Positions 27,459-36,013 of a stretch of DNA of 64,000 nucleotides are shown here, in pieces. A program made the position numbers and the translations under genes. The notes beneath the pieces were generated by a model, which saw nothing but the letters and a program-made list of their open reading frames with translations, did no database searches and was not told the origin of the DNA. Each line of letters begins with the position of its first letter. Position 1 is the first letter of the stretch. Source of the DNA: CAMDKS01 sp964402975 (GTDB lineage: Bacteria; Bdellovibrionota_B; Oligoflexia; Oligoflexales; RGVZ01); assembly GCA_964402975.1 (NCBI GenBank), contig CAYOEM010000005.1:88269-152268 (forward strand), read 5' to 3'.

Positions 27459-28280
27459 ATGAATGCATCGAGAAATAAGTGTTTCCATGCTTTGACCGCC
27501 TTGGCGGCATTAGCTTGTCTTAGTACAGCCGCGGCATCAAAAGATCTGGCGACGATCGACGATGCGACGATTTCTGTCGAGTCAGCTACTTCTGCTCTTA
27601 AGGCGTTAGGGCCTCAGGGGGACATGGTCTTGGCCAACCCCGAGCTACGCAAGCGTTTCGTGGATCACATGGTCAATAGTTTTCTTGTAGCGCAAAAAGC
27701 GCGCGCTGAGGGCTTTGATAAGAAGCCCGAATTCCAGACCCGACTTGCCGACGTGACTGCACAGTTACTCGCAGGCGAATACATGGACGCCATGATCGCA
27801 AAGAAAACAACGGATAAGGATTTGAAAAATTGGTTTAACAGCAATAAAAAACTTTTTTCAAAACGCGAGATCCATGCCATGCACATACTCTGCGAAGACG
27901 AGGCAAACGCCAGGAAAGCCTTATCCGAAGTTCAAAAATCTCCGGGTGATTTTGAGACGATTGCAAAAAAATACTCGAAAGACAAAACAGTTGATCTAGG
28001 GTTTTTCGCCCCAGGACGGATGGTCCCAGAGTTTGAACGAGCCGCTTTCGCGACCAAACCAGGCACCATCAACCCGTCTCCTGTCAAAACCAATTTCGGC
28101 TGGCATGTCATCAAGGTATTGGAGACACGAGGCAGCGACAATGTGGCTTTTGAGGCGGTCAAGGAAGACGCCCGAAGAAGGTACCGACAAAAGATCCAGG
28201 AAGATCTTATCCACGAGCTACGCAGCAAGAAAAAAATCGCAATCAATGAACAATCTCTAAAAGAGATCAAACTGCCATGA
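27459..28280 (+). CDS. Exported parvulin-type peptidyl-prolyl isomerase
   Basis: A 273-residue periplasmic foldase candidate. A signal peptide ends near TAA-AS. The N-terminal helical region (about 30-140) resembles SurA/PrsA chaperone arms. The parvulin domain (about 140-240) contains IHAMHILCEDE, FETIAKKYSKDKTVDLGFF and NFGWHVIKVLE. It probably assists folding of outer-membrane or exported proteins. The next gene, a small exported barrel-like protein, overlaps its stop by four bases (ATGA), so the two are translationally coupled. Confidence 0.9.
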   Translation: MNASRNKCFHALTALAALACLSTAAASKDLATIDDATISVESATSALKALGPQGDMVLANPELRKRFVDHMVNSFLVAQKARAEGFDKKPEFQTRLADVTAQLLAGEYMDAMIAKKTTDKDLKNWFNSNKKLFSKREIHAMHILCEDEANARKALSEVQKSPGDFETIAKKYSKDKTVDLGFFAPGRMVPEFERAAFATKPGTINPSPVKTNFGWHVIKVLETRGSDNVAFEAVKEDARRRYRQKIQEDLIHELRSKKKIAINEQSLKEIKLP

Positions 28281-28729
28281 AATCTCTGGCGTTTTTCTTA
28301 TTTGGATTATGTCTTATACCCTCCCAGGCGGCCGCATTTTCTTATGCTAATCGCGGCATAGGACTCGCTATAGGCGAGCCCGCCGGAGTAACCATGTTTT
28401 ACCGAACAAGCGATAAAGCGTTCGTTCAAGCTTTCGTTGGGCCAAGCATGGTTTTGGGAGCGGACTACAACTTTGCATTCGCAGGGGCCATTAAAGAAGC
28501 CCCACGTGTGACGCCTTATCTGGGCTTTGGTGGGTTTGTTTTCACTAGAGATTATGGGTATCGAGAGACAGCCTCGGCAGGCTTCGGTATTAGAATGCCT
28601 GCAGGACTGCTTTTTCAAATACCTGACGCGCCATTTCAATTCCACCTTGAGTTGTCCGTTGCGTCGACATTAAATCCGTTTTTTTATTCATTTGCGTCGG
28701 CTATGGCGGGCCTGAGATTCTTGTTCTAA
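28277..28729 (+). CDS. Small exported barrel-like protein
   Basis: A 150-residue protein with a signal peptide (cleavage near AAA-FS). The mature part is rich in Gly and aromatic residues in alternating patterns and ends in GLRFLF, a plausible outer-membrane C-terminal signature. The length suits an eight-strand barrel. Its ATG overlaps the stop of the parvulin gene, so it may be a client or partner of that foldase. No named family was recognised. Confidence 0.6.
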   Translation: MKSLAFFLFGLCLIPSQAAAFSYANRGIGLAIGEPAGVTMFYRTSDKAFVQAFVGPSMVLGADYNFAFAGAIKEAPRVTPYLGFGGFVFTRDYGYRETASAGFGIRMPAGLLFQIPDAPFQFHLELSVASTLNPFFYSFASAMAGLRFLF

Positions 28730-28739
28730 TTCTTAGGAA

Positions 28740-30257
28740 TCACCGCACAACGTGGAACCTCGCGCGCTGTTCATCAATGATTCGACCGCCAGCTTCCCAC
28801 TTTATCAGCATGATATGCACGCCAGCAGACAGACCAATCACCCGGGCTTTGGCTGCGATAGGCTCCATAGGAACGTTATTACCATCGATCTGAAGGGTGG
28901 GCACTGCGCCACCAAGCCCCTCCTTAGCCTTAAGAGAAACGGTCGTCACATCATCGAGGGCAAACGAAACGCCAGACTGCAGATCATTGATCAACAGATC
29001 AAACTTGGGATATCGCCCCCAACCCTTGGCGACACTGGGCTCCATAATTCCCATAGGTGGATTTGCTGGATCGGCGCCAACTGATTCAGCCCAGAGTTTT
29101 AAAACCTCTTTTGGGCTAATATTCGGATTTGACCCGTACGGAGATCCGTCACCCTCTACCGGCTCAAGCGCGACCCAAATGAAGTCCGGGTGCTCGCGTT
29201 GGCTTGTGCCGTACCACTCTCCGCCGATAATCTCGCCGGCATCATCAAGCTCGAGTATGTAGTAGTAAACGGCATCTTTATAGCGCTGGGATGCGTCTAC
29301 CTGACTGGTTAACTGTTCTGATGAGTTGGCTTCGGAGCGAGTGAGCGTCATCGAAACACTTCTAAAGGATTTGGCTGCAGGATTAAAGCTATAAGATGTT
29401 TCGGAGTTGGGCCCCATAATAATCCTATTTGCTTCAGCTACATCGACCTCACGACTATCGATTTTATACTTCCACTGTGGATAGTTCCAAACCTGCTCTT
29501 TGCCGTGGACGTCAGCGATAATAGGATGTCTTTGGATGCCTATCCAGTTCGCTACGGCAATATGAAAGGTGCCGGGATTCACATCATCGCAAAGACCCAT
29601 CGTAGTCCGGTCTTGGCGATTTTGCGGCGGAGTCAAAGCACCACTTTCAATGAGACCGCACCGATTACCACCTAAAAAGTAAAACTTTGCACTCATATGA
29701 ATTTCGGCAAGCAGTGCTTTGATATCCTCGGGGTAAAAAATCGTACTTCCGCGTGTCACCTGCTTCTGGGGCTCAGCATGGCGGGTTGAAGCTGCGGAAA
29801 ATCCGTTACAATGTCCCGCCCAGCCGGCTGAGCTGTCACCACTGCCTACCGTGTGATTCTTACGCTCCCAGTCAACTGCCTTGGCGGTAGACGACGCGTT
29901 AAATACCGCATCATACTTCTCAAGCGGACTATTACCCCGCATCCGAACGTTTGTTCCCCCTTTTGACTGGGGATACCAACTACCGGTGTATGGAACTTTC
30001 TCGGGAGCCACTTGCCCGGAGGTGGGCAATGCAGCAAATTTCCGCTCGTAGTCTTTCTTAAATATTGAGTAGTAAAAGTTATTTTTTGCCCTGACTTCGG
30101 TTTGTGAGGATGCGTAAAAACCACTCATTGGATCCGCTGGCTTTGAGGATAACTTTCGATGGCTCGTGGGTTCAACCTCTGGCTTGCAACCAGTGGCGAA
30201 CAAAACTAACAGGAGGCTAAAATTTTTAAACCGCCCTAAATGGCGCACTGGCATCAC
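28740..30257 (-). CDS. Transglutaminase-elicitor-like lipoprotein
   Basis: A 505-residue lipoprotein (lipobox FATGC). WAGHCNGFSAASTRHAEPQ fits the G-H-C-x-G active-site block of the transglutaminase elicitor family known from Phytophthora GP42 and some bacteria. PGTFHIAVANWIG could supply the His, and HPIIADVHGKEQVWNYPQW the partner Asp and aromatic residues. It would cross-link or deamidate Gln residues outside the cell. It is monocistronic and converges with the barrel-like gene. The family call is from memory of the motif; an alternative is a papain-like fold of other function. Confidence 0.68.
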   Translation of the reverse strand: MMPVRHLGRFKNFSLLLVLFATGCKPEVEPTSHRKLSSKPADPMSGFYASSQTEVRAKNNFYYSIFKKDYERKFAALPTSGQVAPEKVPYTGSWYPQSKGGTNVRMRGNSPLEKYDAVFNASSTAKAVDWERKNHTVGSGDSSAGWAGHCNGFSAASTRHAEPQKQVTRGSTIFYPEDIKALLAEIHMSAKFYFLGGNRCGLIESGALTPPQNRQDRTTMGLCDDVNPGTFHIAVANWIGIQRHPIIADVHGKEQVWNYPQWKYKIDSREVDVAEANRIIMGPNSETSYSFNPAAKSFRSVSMTLTRSEANSSEQLTSQVDASQRYKDAVYYYILELDDAGEIIGGEWYGTSQREHPDFIWVALEPVEGDGSPYGSNPNISPKEVLKLWAESVGADPANPPMGIMEPSVAKGWGRYPKFDLLINDLQSGVSFALDDVTTVSLKAKEGLGGAVPTLQIDGNNVPMEPIAAKARVIGLSAGVHIMLIKWEAGGRIIDEQRARFHVVR

Positions 30258-30364
30258 GGCACCCCGGATTAAGTCTCTCTTGCGAGGGCAATCCTTCGCA
30301 AAGTCGTACCCTTATTTTACGACAGTCCAAGAGAAAAACCCACCCGCGACGCGACAAGTTCCCC

Positions 30365-30733
30365 CTAGCGGGTCACCGCACTGGCTGGCTTCGGGGGAGG
30401 CGCTGTCACGCCCGAAATATCGGTCGGAAAACTGCTATTAAAGGACCAAGATTCAACTGTCTGATCTGTATTCCAGTAAAATTTAACCTCTTTTGTATAA
30501 CTCGGGCTAAAGAGGCGGTATTTATAAAATCCGTACGTCCAAGCCGCAGTTCCGTCGCTGGAGCCCACAAACTGTGGATCACCTAGAACTAGTTTGACCT
30601 GCTGTTGATTCGTTTTACCCTTTTGAATCCAATCTAATTTGGAGTTGAATTCCCGACCAGAGGTCACGCAGGAGGATAAAGCCAAGGTTATTGAGCAATT
30701 CAATACAAAACAGCTAAATGAACGTCTTCGCAT
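30365..30733 (-). CDS. Small BamE/SmpA-like lipoprotein
   Basis: A 122-residue lipoprotein starting MRRRSFSCFVLNC, with lipobox ALSSC. The mature part contains LDWIQKGKTNQQQVKLVLGDPQFVG and AAWTYGFYK, the helix-then-strand pattern of the BamE/SmpA/OmlA fold. An in-frame start at 30778 is less likely because the signal sequence would be buried. It may be a second BamE-like lipoprotein rather than BamE itself, since no bam genes are near. Confidence 0.65.
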   Translation of the reverse strand: MRRRSFSCFVLNCSITLALSSCVTSGREFNSKLDWIQKGKTNQQQVKLVLGDPQFVGSSDGTAAWTYGFYKYRLFSPSYTKEVKFYWNTDQTVESWSFNSSFPTDISGVTAPPPKPASAVTR

Positions 30734-30781
30734 ATTCGAACTCTCCGGTGCTAGCGAACTTTTTATTACCGGATACATATT

Positions 30782-30814
30782 AAGAAAAAAAACGCGCCGT
30801 CACAAGAGCGGCGC
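30782..30814 (-). terminator. Rho-independent terminator of the HTH gene
   Basis: On the minus strand CGCGCCG (30814-30808) and CGGCGCG (30798-30792) form a seven-pair stem with a nine-base loop, followed by eight T. It lies about 40 bases after the stop of the gene at 30855-31736. Confidence 0.8.
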
Positions 30815-30854
30815 GCCTAAACTTTGGAGGATATAGAAACGGAACGGAGCTTCC

Positions 30855-31736
30855 TCAGCCCGCCATCTCGACTGAGCGATTCGTAACAGTCCCAACGCTC
30901 GCTGTCGTCGACTGCCGAATTGCTTGCTGAAGCTGGAATGTCAATAACGACTTGGGTATCCAGAAAAGAGCCGACAGTTCGGATATCAGATTACGTCGCG
31001 AATCAATGCGAGCCATCTCATCGAGCAGCAGATTTTTTGGAGCAAGTAAATTAGCCACAAAAATCAACTGTTCGTAACCGACAATTCTTTCGTCAGCAGA
31101 ACCGAGCGCAGGGAAACGCCCACGTTCAGCCTCGAATACAATCCTAGCCAAATCCTTTAGAACACTCATCCTTGTTTGCGCTTTCAAATCACCTTTGCGG
31201 TAATTGATCACGTAGTGACCTGGCTTTGTCCTTAGAACACGGCTCAAACGATCGATCATCTCGATTGGCTGCATCTGGATAAATGGAAAATAGCGAAGTA
31301 CTTCAGGAAGGTAGAGAGGAGCCGTCGTGAATTGACTCTGAGCATGCAATTCTGTCACGTAGGTTTCAACTCGTTGACGAGCTGCGGCCATCGCCTCCTC
31401 ACCAGCTTCTCTAGCCTTGTCCAGCGTGACGCGATAATTATTGCTCTCAGTGTACTCAAAGAAAGCCTCATCGAGACCAGCTGCTCCAGCTGCAACATCG
31501 TGAACGAGCGCTGCTTCAACTTTTAGAGTATCTGCCAAACGGGCCAGCGCGAAAACACTGCGTACACTTTTTTCGCCGCGTTTCCAGTGACTACAATCCG
31601 AAGGATTAAATTCGAGAATGTTGCCGATCTCCTGATCGTTAACTTTTTTATTGCCGCGTTGGTGCATGAGCACTTTCTGACAAAATTTAAAAAGTTGGAT
31701 GGAATTCGGGAATTTAACCGTCTCAGAGCGTTTCAT
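30855..31736 (-). CDS. Putative HTH regulator with degenerate ImmA/IrrE-like tail
   Basis: A 293-residue cytoplasmic protein. Residues about 10-85 look like a Cro/CI-type helix-turn-helix: NDQEIGNILEFNPSDCSHWK, then VRSVFALARLADTL. The C-terminal third resembles the end of ImmA/IrrE proteins (YEQLIFVANLLAPKNLLL), but the expected HEXXH is absent and RIVFEAERGRF stands in its place. That makes a dead-protease sensor fold possible. GAGAGGGAGAGG precedes the ATG and a good terminator follows, so it is a single-gene unit. No toxin, phage or cognate target gene is nearby. The ImmA call is tentative. Confidence 0.55.
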   Translation of the reverse strand: MKRSETVKFPNSIQLFKFCQKVLMHQRGNKKVNDQEIGNILEFNPSDCSHWKRGEKSVRSVFALARLADTLKVEAALVHDVAAGAAGLDEAFFEYTESNNYRVTLDKAREAGEEAMAAARQRVETYVTELHAQSQFTTAPLYLPEVLRYFPFIQMQPIEMIDRLSRVLRTKPGHYVINYRKGDLKAQTRMSVLKDLARIVFEAERGRFPALGSADERIVGYEQLIFVANLLAPKNLLLDEMARIDSRRNLISELSALFWIPKSLLTFQLQQAIRQSTTASVGTVTNRSVEMAG

Positions 31737-32207
31737 GGCCTCTCCCTCTCACTGGGATACGAGCGCGCAGGAGACCCCATTAAAGACTCTGCGGGCGCGG
31801 ATCTGGAATAAGTATTTTGAACTCGTTGGTATGTTATAAATATATCCGGGTGCTGGTTTTTGTGTCAAGAAACTGCCGGGCAATTCCTACCTATTAACGA
31901 TTTGGCGCGGGTTTCAAGGCCGCACGGACCGCACACCCTTTGTGGCACAAGGCCTCTCCCCGTTCGAGTCCATCATCGTTTTAAATAGCTATTATGACGC
32001 TGATTATGAGCGTTTTTTCGACCCACTCTAAATGATTTACCAATTTTCCAAAAAAAAGGCGGAATCTCCAATAGACCTCGTAACACAGGATCATTTCCGA
32101 AATTAAAAAAAAAATTAAGAAAAAAAGCAGGAACGAGGACTATTTGTCACACGTATCCTGCGCTGAAATTTTCTCTCGTAAAAATTCAAGTCACAAGCTT
32201 AATTCAG
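31737..32207. other. 471-base stretch without a gene
   Basis: AT-rich at both ends, with homopolymer A runs near 32050 and 32100-32125. A tRNA T-loop-like GTTCGAGTC at 31962-31970 has no pairing stem. CAAGGCC occurs twice (about 31915 and 31949). The left end should hold the promoter of the HTH gene. No RNA gene could be supported. Confidence 0.45.
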
Positions 32208-32690
32208 TCACGCAACGCGCGGCCTCAAAAAAACTAGACGAGATGCCCTCCAAAAAATTGCTGCAGTTACGAAAGCAACTACCAATTTCATGAGCGATAA
32301 TCGTTCAAGGGTATCTGTGATCGCAAGTAGAGACGCAAAAGGATTTAGCTCCCCCTTAGCGCCAAGATTCCATGCTAAAATTCCGGCCCACGCAAAAACA
32401 AGCAAAGTGAATGATCCAACAAAAAGATCTAAACCAACACCCGCTACAAATCTTGTTATTCGCACAAACCATACGGTAGACGCGCGACTTCGCATCTGCG
32501 CGGCAACGCTGTTTGGCTGATACGCTAATTGAGCACGCCTTGCGGTAAAAACATCCTGGGGGCTACTTTGGGAAGGCGAGCGATCAAAACTTTTTTGAGC
32601 AGGAGCGCCGGAAGATTTCAGTGCTCCAAGCCCGATACCCTCGGATAAAGGTCTGATTTTGAGTTCACGTTTCATGTTGGGATGTTTCAT
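32208..32690 (-). CDS. Small membrane protein, possibly RDD-like
   Basis: A 160-residue protein with a basic, Ser-rich cytoplasmic N-terminus of about 80 residues and then about three hydrophobic stretches (VGLDLFVGSFTLLVFAW, a second near residue 105, and LVVAFVTAAIFW). RFVAGVGLDLFVG has the Arg-then-Asp layout of RDD domains, but the second Asp is missing. It follows the coiled-coil gene by about 40 bases on the same strand. ATG at 32690 or 32702 are both possible. Function is unknown. Confidence 0.5.
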   Translation of the reverse strand: MKHPNMKRELKIRPLSEGIGLGALKSSGAPAQKSFDRSPSQSSPQDVFTARRAQLAYQPNSVAAQMRSRASTVWFVRITRFVAGVGLDLFVGSFTLLVFAWAGILAWNLGAKGELNPFASLLAITDTLERLSLMKLVVAFVTAAIFWRASRLVFLRPRVA

Positions 32691-32730
32691 GGAGGACCCC
32701 ATCGAAGCAAGTAAGCTACCTTGCCTTACC

Positions 32731-33060
32731 TTAGGTCACCCGAGAAATTGCGTCAACAGAAGCCTTCATCTCACCCACGGCTGCTGTTTTCTCAAAGAGC
32801 TCTAAACTTGCTCTTTTCCTTTGTAATTCACTCGCCATTTTCTCCTCAGTTACCGATGCATTGACATCCACGAGCCGCTCCATAGTCTTCATCGCCGCAT
32901 CAAATTCCGCTCTAGGTAATCTTAGGAGCTTCCCTTTCAGCGCCTGAACTCGGGAGGATTTTTGATCAAGCATCCCAAGATCCATGCAGTCACGTTCGAC
33001 TGAGTCAAAGTAGAACCATAGGTTCTCTAGGTTTATTCCCTTTTTTGGATCGTCTGCCAT
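32731..33060 (-). CDS. Small helical protein of unknown function
   Basis: A 109-residue soluble protein, probably mostly alpha-helical with coiled-coil character (FDAAMKTMERLVDVNASVTE and ELQRKRASLELFEKTA). AGGAGAG precedes the ATG at good spacing, which supports it as a real gene. It lies upstream of the RDD-like membrane protein and may be cotranscribed with it. No family was recognised. Confidence 0.6.
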   Translation of the reverse strand: MADDPKKGINLENLWFYFDSVERDCMDLGMLDQKSSRVQALKGKLLRLPRAEFDAAMKTMERLVDVNASVTEEKMASELQRKRASLELFEKTAAVGEMKASVDAISRVT

Positions 33061-33281
33061 GCTAACTCTCCTGGCCGCTCACCTTATACCAGTCGCATCG
33101 GCAGCTTACGTCGAAACTTTAGACAACCTGTCAAAAATACAAACACCCAAAACCACTGAAATCACTCGATTTTCCTTGCGCGTTCAGGGGGTTGCGTATT
33201 AATGTTTCAGATAGTTTTTCGAACCTATATCGCGGCCGTCAACTCCAGCTCGATCAAACCAGCACCAGACGCACATAAACG

Positions 33282-34733
33282 ATGCAGAAGATATTTTTCA
33301 CAAACTCCCTCACTGGACGCAAAGAACCCCTAGTCCTGCTCAAGGCAGACTCTAACCACGTGGGAATATATGCTTGCGGTGTGACTGTTTATGACGATTG
33401 CCACATCGGACATGCGATGCAGGCTATATATTTCGACATCATGCGCGCTTATTTGACCTACTCTGGTTACAAGGTCACTTATGTCCGCAACTATACTGAT
33501 GTGGATGATAAAATTATCAACCGCGCTAGGGAAAAAGGGATCAGTCCCTCCAAATTAGCCGCAGATATGATTGAAAACACCAAGCGTGACATGGCTGCTA
33601 TTGGAGTCAGACCCGCCGATTTTGAACCCAAAGTTTCGGAGAATATACCCGAAATCATTTCCATGATTGAAAAGTTGGTGTCCCAAGGATTCGCTTACCC
33701 AACCAAGTCTGGCGATGTTTACTACCGTGTTCGAAAAAAGTCTGATTACGGCAAACTATCGAACCGGAAACCCGACGAATTAAGGTCTGGAACAAGAGAT
33801 ATCGTAGCAGGAGAAAAAGAAGACGAACTGGATTTTGCACTGTGGAAGTGTGATTCAACTCCGGAAGCTTCATGGCAGAGCCCCTGGGGTGTAGGTCGTC
33901 CAGGGTGGCACATTGAGTGCTCTGCCATGTCCTGCAAGCATCTAGGTAAATCTTTTGAAATTCACGGCGGTGGACGAGACCTCATTTTCCCACATCACGA
34001 AAATGAAATCGCTCAATCGGAAGCCGCCAACAACGCACCGTACGCTTCCATCTGGGTCCATTCTGGCTTGCTGACAATTGATCATCAAAAAATGTCCAAG
34101 AGCCTCGGCAACCATATCAGCATACAGAAATTCCTAAATGAGTGGCCACCTGAAGTCCTGAGACTCGGATTTTTGATGAACCACTACTCGTCAAATATCG
34201 ACTTCTCCCAAGGTTTTTTCCAGACCTGCATGAAGCGGCTTTTATACTACTACGAAGGTCTATCGGCCATGCTCGATTATAGTGGAGAACCAGCAACAGA
34301 GCCCGACTCAGACTTAATTAAAAATTTCAAAACTGCAATGTCTGATGATCTGAACACGGTGTCTGCGATCAGCTCGCTAAATCTCGCCTTCAAACGGGCT
34401 CGTGAAATCATGCTAGGTAAAAAAACTCCTCAAAAACAAACTGACATCGCACGTATCATTGCTGCGATTCAGCAGGTTGGAGGAGTTCTCGGTCTGTTTA
34501 AAAATCCCCCTACAGACGAGATTCACAGCCTCAAAACAAAACTACTGCCAACTCTTGGAATAACCGAAACTGAAATCAATGCCGCTATTTCCGAGCGAAA
34601 AGAGGCACGGGCTGCTAAAGATTTTGCTCGAAGTGACGCCGTTCGCGATGGACTAGCGGCAAAAGGAATTGAACTTCGGGATTCCCCCAGCGGCACTATT
34701 TGGAGCATAAGATTCTCAGGCGATGACAATTAG
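33282..34733 (+). CDS. cysS: Cysteinyl-tRNA synthetase
   Basis: A 483-residue class I synthetase that charges tRNA-Cys. The catalytic motifs are YACGVTVYDDCHIGHA (HIGH, near residue 40) and KMSKSLGN (near 270). The zinc ligands are visible: the Cys in YACGVTVYD, RPGWHIECSAMSC, and FPHHENEIAQSE. The C-terminal SDAVRDGLAAKGIELRDSP is the typical anticodon-domain end. hutI follows after 18 bases. Confidence 0.97.
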   Translation: MQKIFFTNSLTGRKEPLVLLKADSNHVGIYACGVTVYDDCHIGHAMQAIYFDIMRAYLTYSGYKVTYVRNYTDVDDKIINRAREKGISPSKLAADMIENTKRDMAAIGVRPADFEPKVSENIPEIISMIEKLVSQGFAYPTKSGDVYYRVRKKSDYGKLSNRKPDELRSGTRDIVAGEKEDELDFALWKCDSTPEASWQSPWGVGRPGWHIECSAMSCKHLGKSFEIHGGGRDLIFPHHENEIAQSEAANNAPYASIWVHSGLLTIDHQKMSKSLGNHISIQKFLNEWPPEVLRLGFLMNHYSSNIDFSQGFFQTCMKRLLYYYEGLSAMLDYSGEPATEPDSDLIKNFKTAMSDDLNTVSAISSLNLAFKRAREIMLGKKTPQKQTDIARIIAAIQQVGGVLGLFKNPPTDEIHSLKTKLLPTLGITETEINAAISERKEARAAKDFARSDAVRDGLAAKGIELRDSPSGTIWSIRFSGDDN

Positions 34734-34751
34734 TCAATTGGGGTCACTTAA

Positions 34752-35996
34752 ATGCAATCAAGACAAGTTCTCATTAAAAACCTCAAACAGGCGGTCACCC
34801 TCAAACCATTAGCAGATGCTAATAAATTCACGTCAATCACACCCAGTGATCTAGGACTTGTCAACGATGCGTGGATTGCTTTGGACGACGCTACCATCGT
34901 TGGTATCGGCCAGGGAGCCGTTGATCCTCTGTATTCAAAATTTGAAACTCTGGATTTCACCGGATGCCTTGCGTTTCCGGGCCTAATTGATGCGCACACC
35001 CATCCCGTTTTTGCAGGCATCAGAGCAAACGAGTTTTGCATGCGACTGGAAGGGGCCACCTACCAGGATATTGCAAAAAGTGGCGGAGGAATTCAGTCAA
35101 GCGTGAAAAGCACCGCGGCCGCTAGTGATGCACAACTGCTAAATCTCATAAAGCATAGGATGACCACGGCTGCCGAACATGGGATCACCACCATAGAAAT
35201 GAAATCAGGTTATGGTCTATCAGTCGAAGAAGAAATTCGACACCTGAGAATTATTAAAAACGTAGCCGAACAATCTTCACAAACAGTCATCGCGACCTGT
35301 CTAGCCCTGCACGCCGTGCCTGAACATCAGCCTTCAGCAAAAGCTTGGGCTGATCTTTGTGCTGAAAAACTTCTACCCATTATAAAATCGGAAAAGCTTG
35401 CTGAAGCAGTCGATGCGTTCATCGAGGACGGATACTTCTCCACAGCCGATTGTGATCTTTATCTAAGAGCTGCCCAAAAATTAGGACTGTCTATTCGCTT
35501 GCACGCTGACGAGTTTTCCAATGCCGGCGCTGCAAAGTGCGCGGCTGACTTCGGCGCTCTGAGCGCAGACCACCTTCAGCATGCCGATCAAGATGGAATG
35601 AAGGCCATGGCAAAAGTCGGTGTGGTCGCCCTCCTCCTTCCAGGGACATCACTATATACGTCCATACCTTACACTGACAGTCGCCCATTCAAGGCGGCGG
35701 GATGCCCAGTGGGTCTTGCAACTGATTTTAACCCTGGGAGCTGCCCAGTCGACAATCTGAGGCTCGTTATGACGATCGGTGCTTTGCACTGCAATCTGAC
35801 GATGGCTGAGGCTATAGCGGCAGTGACATGGGTACCAGCGAGATCTCTTAGGCGCGAGAACAAAAAAGGAGCGCTGACCGTAGGCCGCGATGCTGATATC
35901 CTGATCATGCCAATCGGTTCATGCGAGGAATTCGTCGCAGACCTTGGACGCACAAAGCCAAAAGCAGTATTCGCGCGGGGTCGACGCCTCGTTTAG
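34752..35996 (+). CDS. hutI: Imidazolonepropionase
   Basis: A 414-residue amidohydrolase that opens 4-imidazolone-5-propanoate in histidine degradation. FPGLIDAHTHPVFAG has the HxH metal pair. GGGIQSSVKST, EMKSGYGLS, LHADEFSN and ATDFNPGSCPVDNL match HutI closely. GGGGTC precedes the ATG. It lies right after cysS, and no hutH, hutU or hutG is within the window, so the pathway genes are split or incomplete. It converges with the gap-containing lipoprotein gene, leaving 17 bases between stops. Confidence 0.94.
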   Translation: MQSRQVLIKNLKQAVTLKPLADANKFTSITPSDLGLVNDAWIALDDATIVGIGQGAVDPLYSKFETLDFTGCLAFPGLIDAHTHPVFAGIRANEFCMRLEGATYQDIAKSGGGIQSSVKSTAAASDAQLLNLIKHRMTTAAEHGITTIEMKSGYGLSVEEEIRHLRIIKNVAEQSSQTVIATCLALHAVPEHQPSAKAWADLCAEKLLPIIKSEKLAEAVDAFIEDGYFSTADCDLYLRAAQKLGLSIRLHADEFSNAGAAKCAADFGALSADHLQHADQDGMKAMAKVGVVALLLPGTSLYTSIPYTDSRPFKAAGCPVGLATDFNPGSCPVDNLRLVMTIGALHCNLTMAEAIAAVTWVPARSLRRENKKGALTVGRDADILIMPIGSCEEFVADLGRTKPKAVFARGRRLV

Positions 35997-36013
35997 CAAC
36001 CGCAAATCTTAAT

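Noticed and set aside
31962..31970. tRNA T-loop-like GTTCGAGTC in the 31.7-32.2 kb gap
   Set aside because: The bases on either side (CCCC and CATC) do not pair, and no anticodon arm or acceptor stem was found around it.
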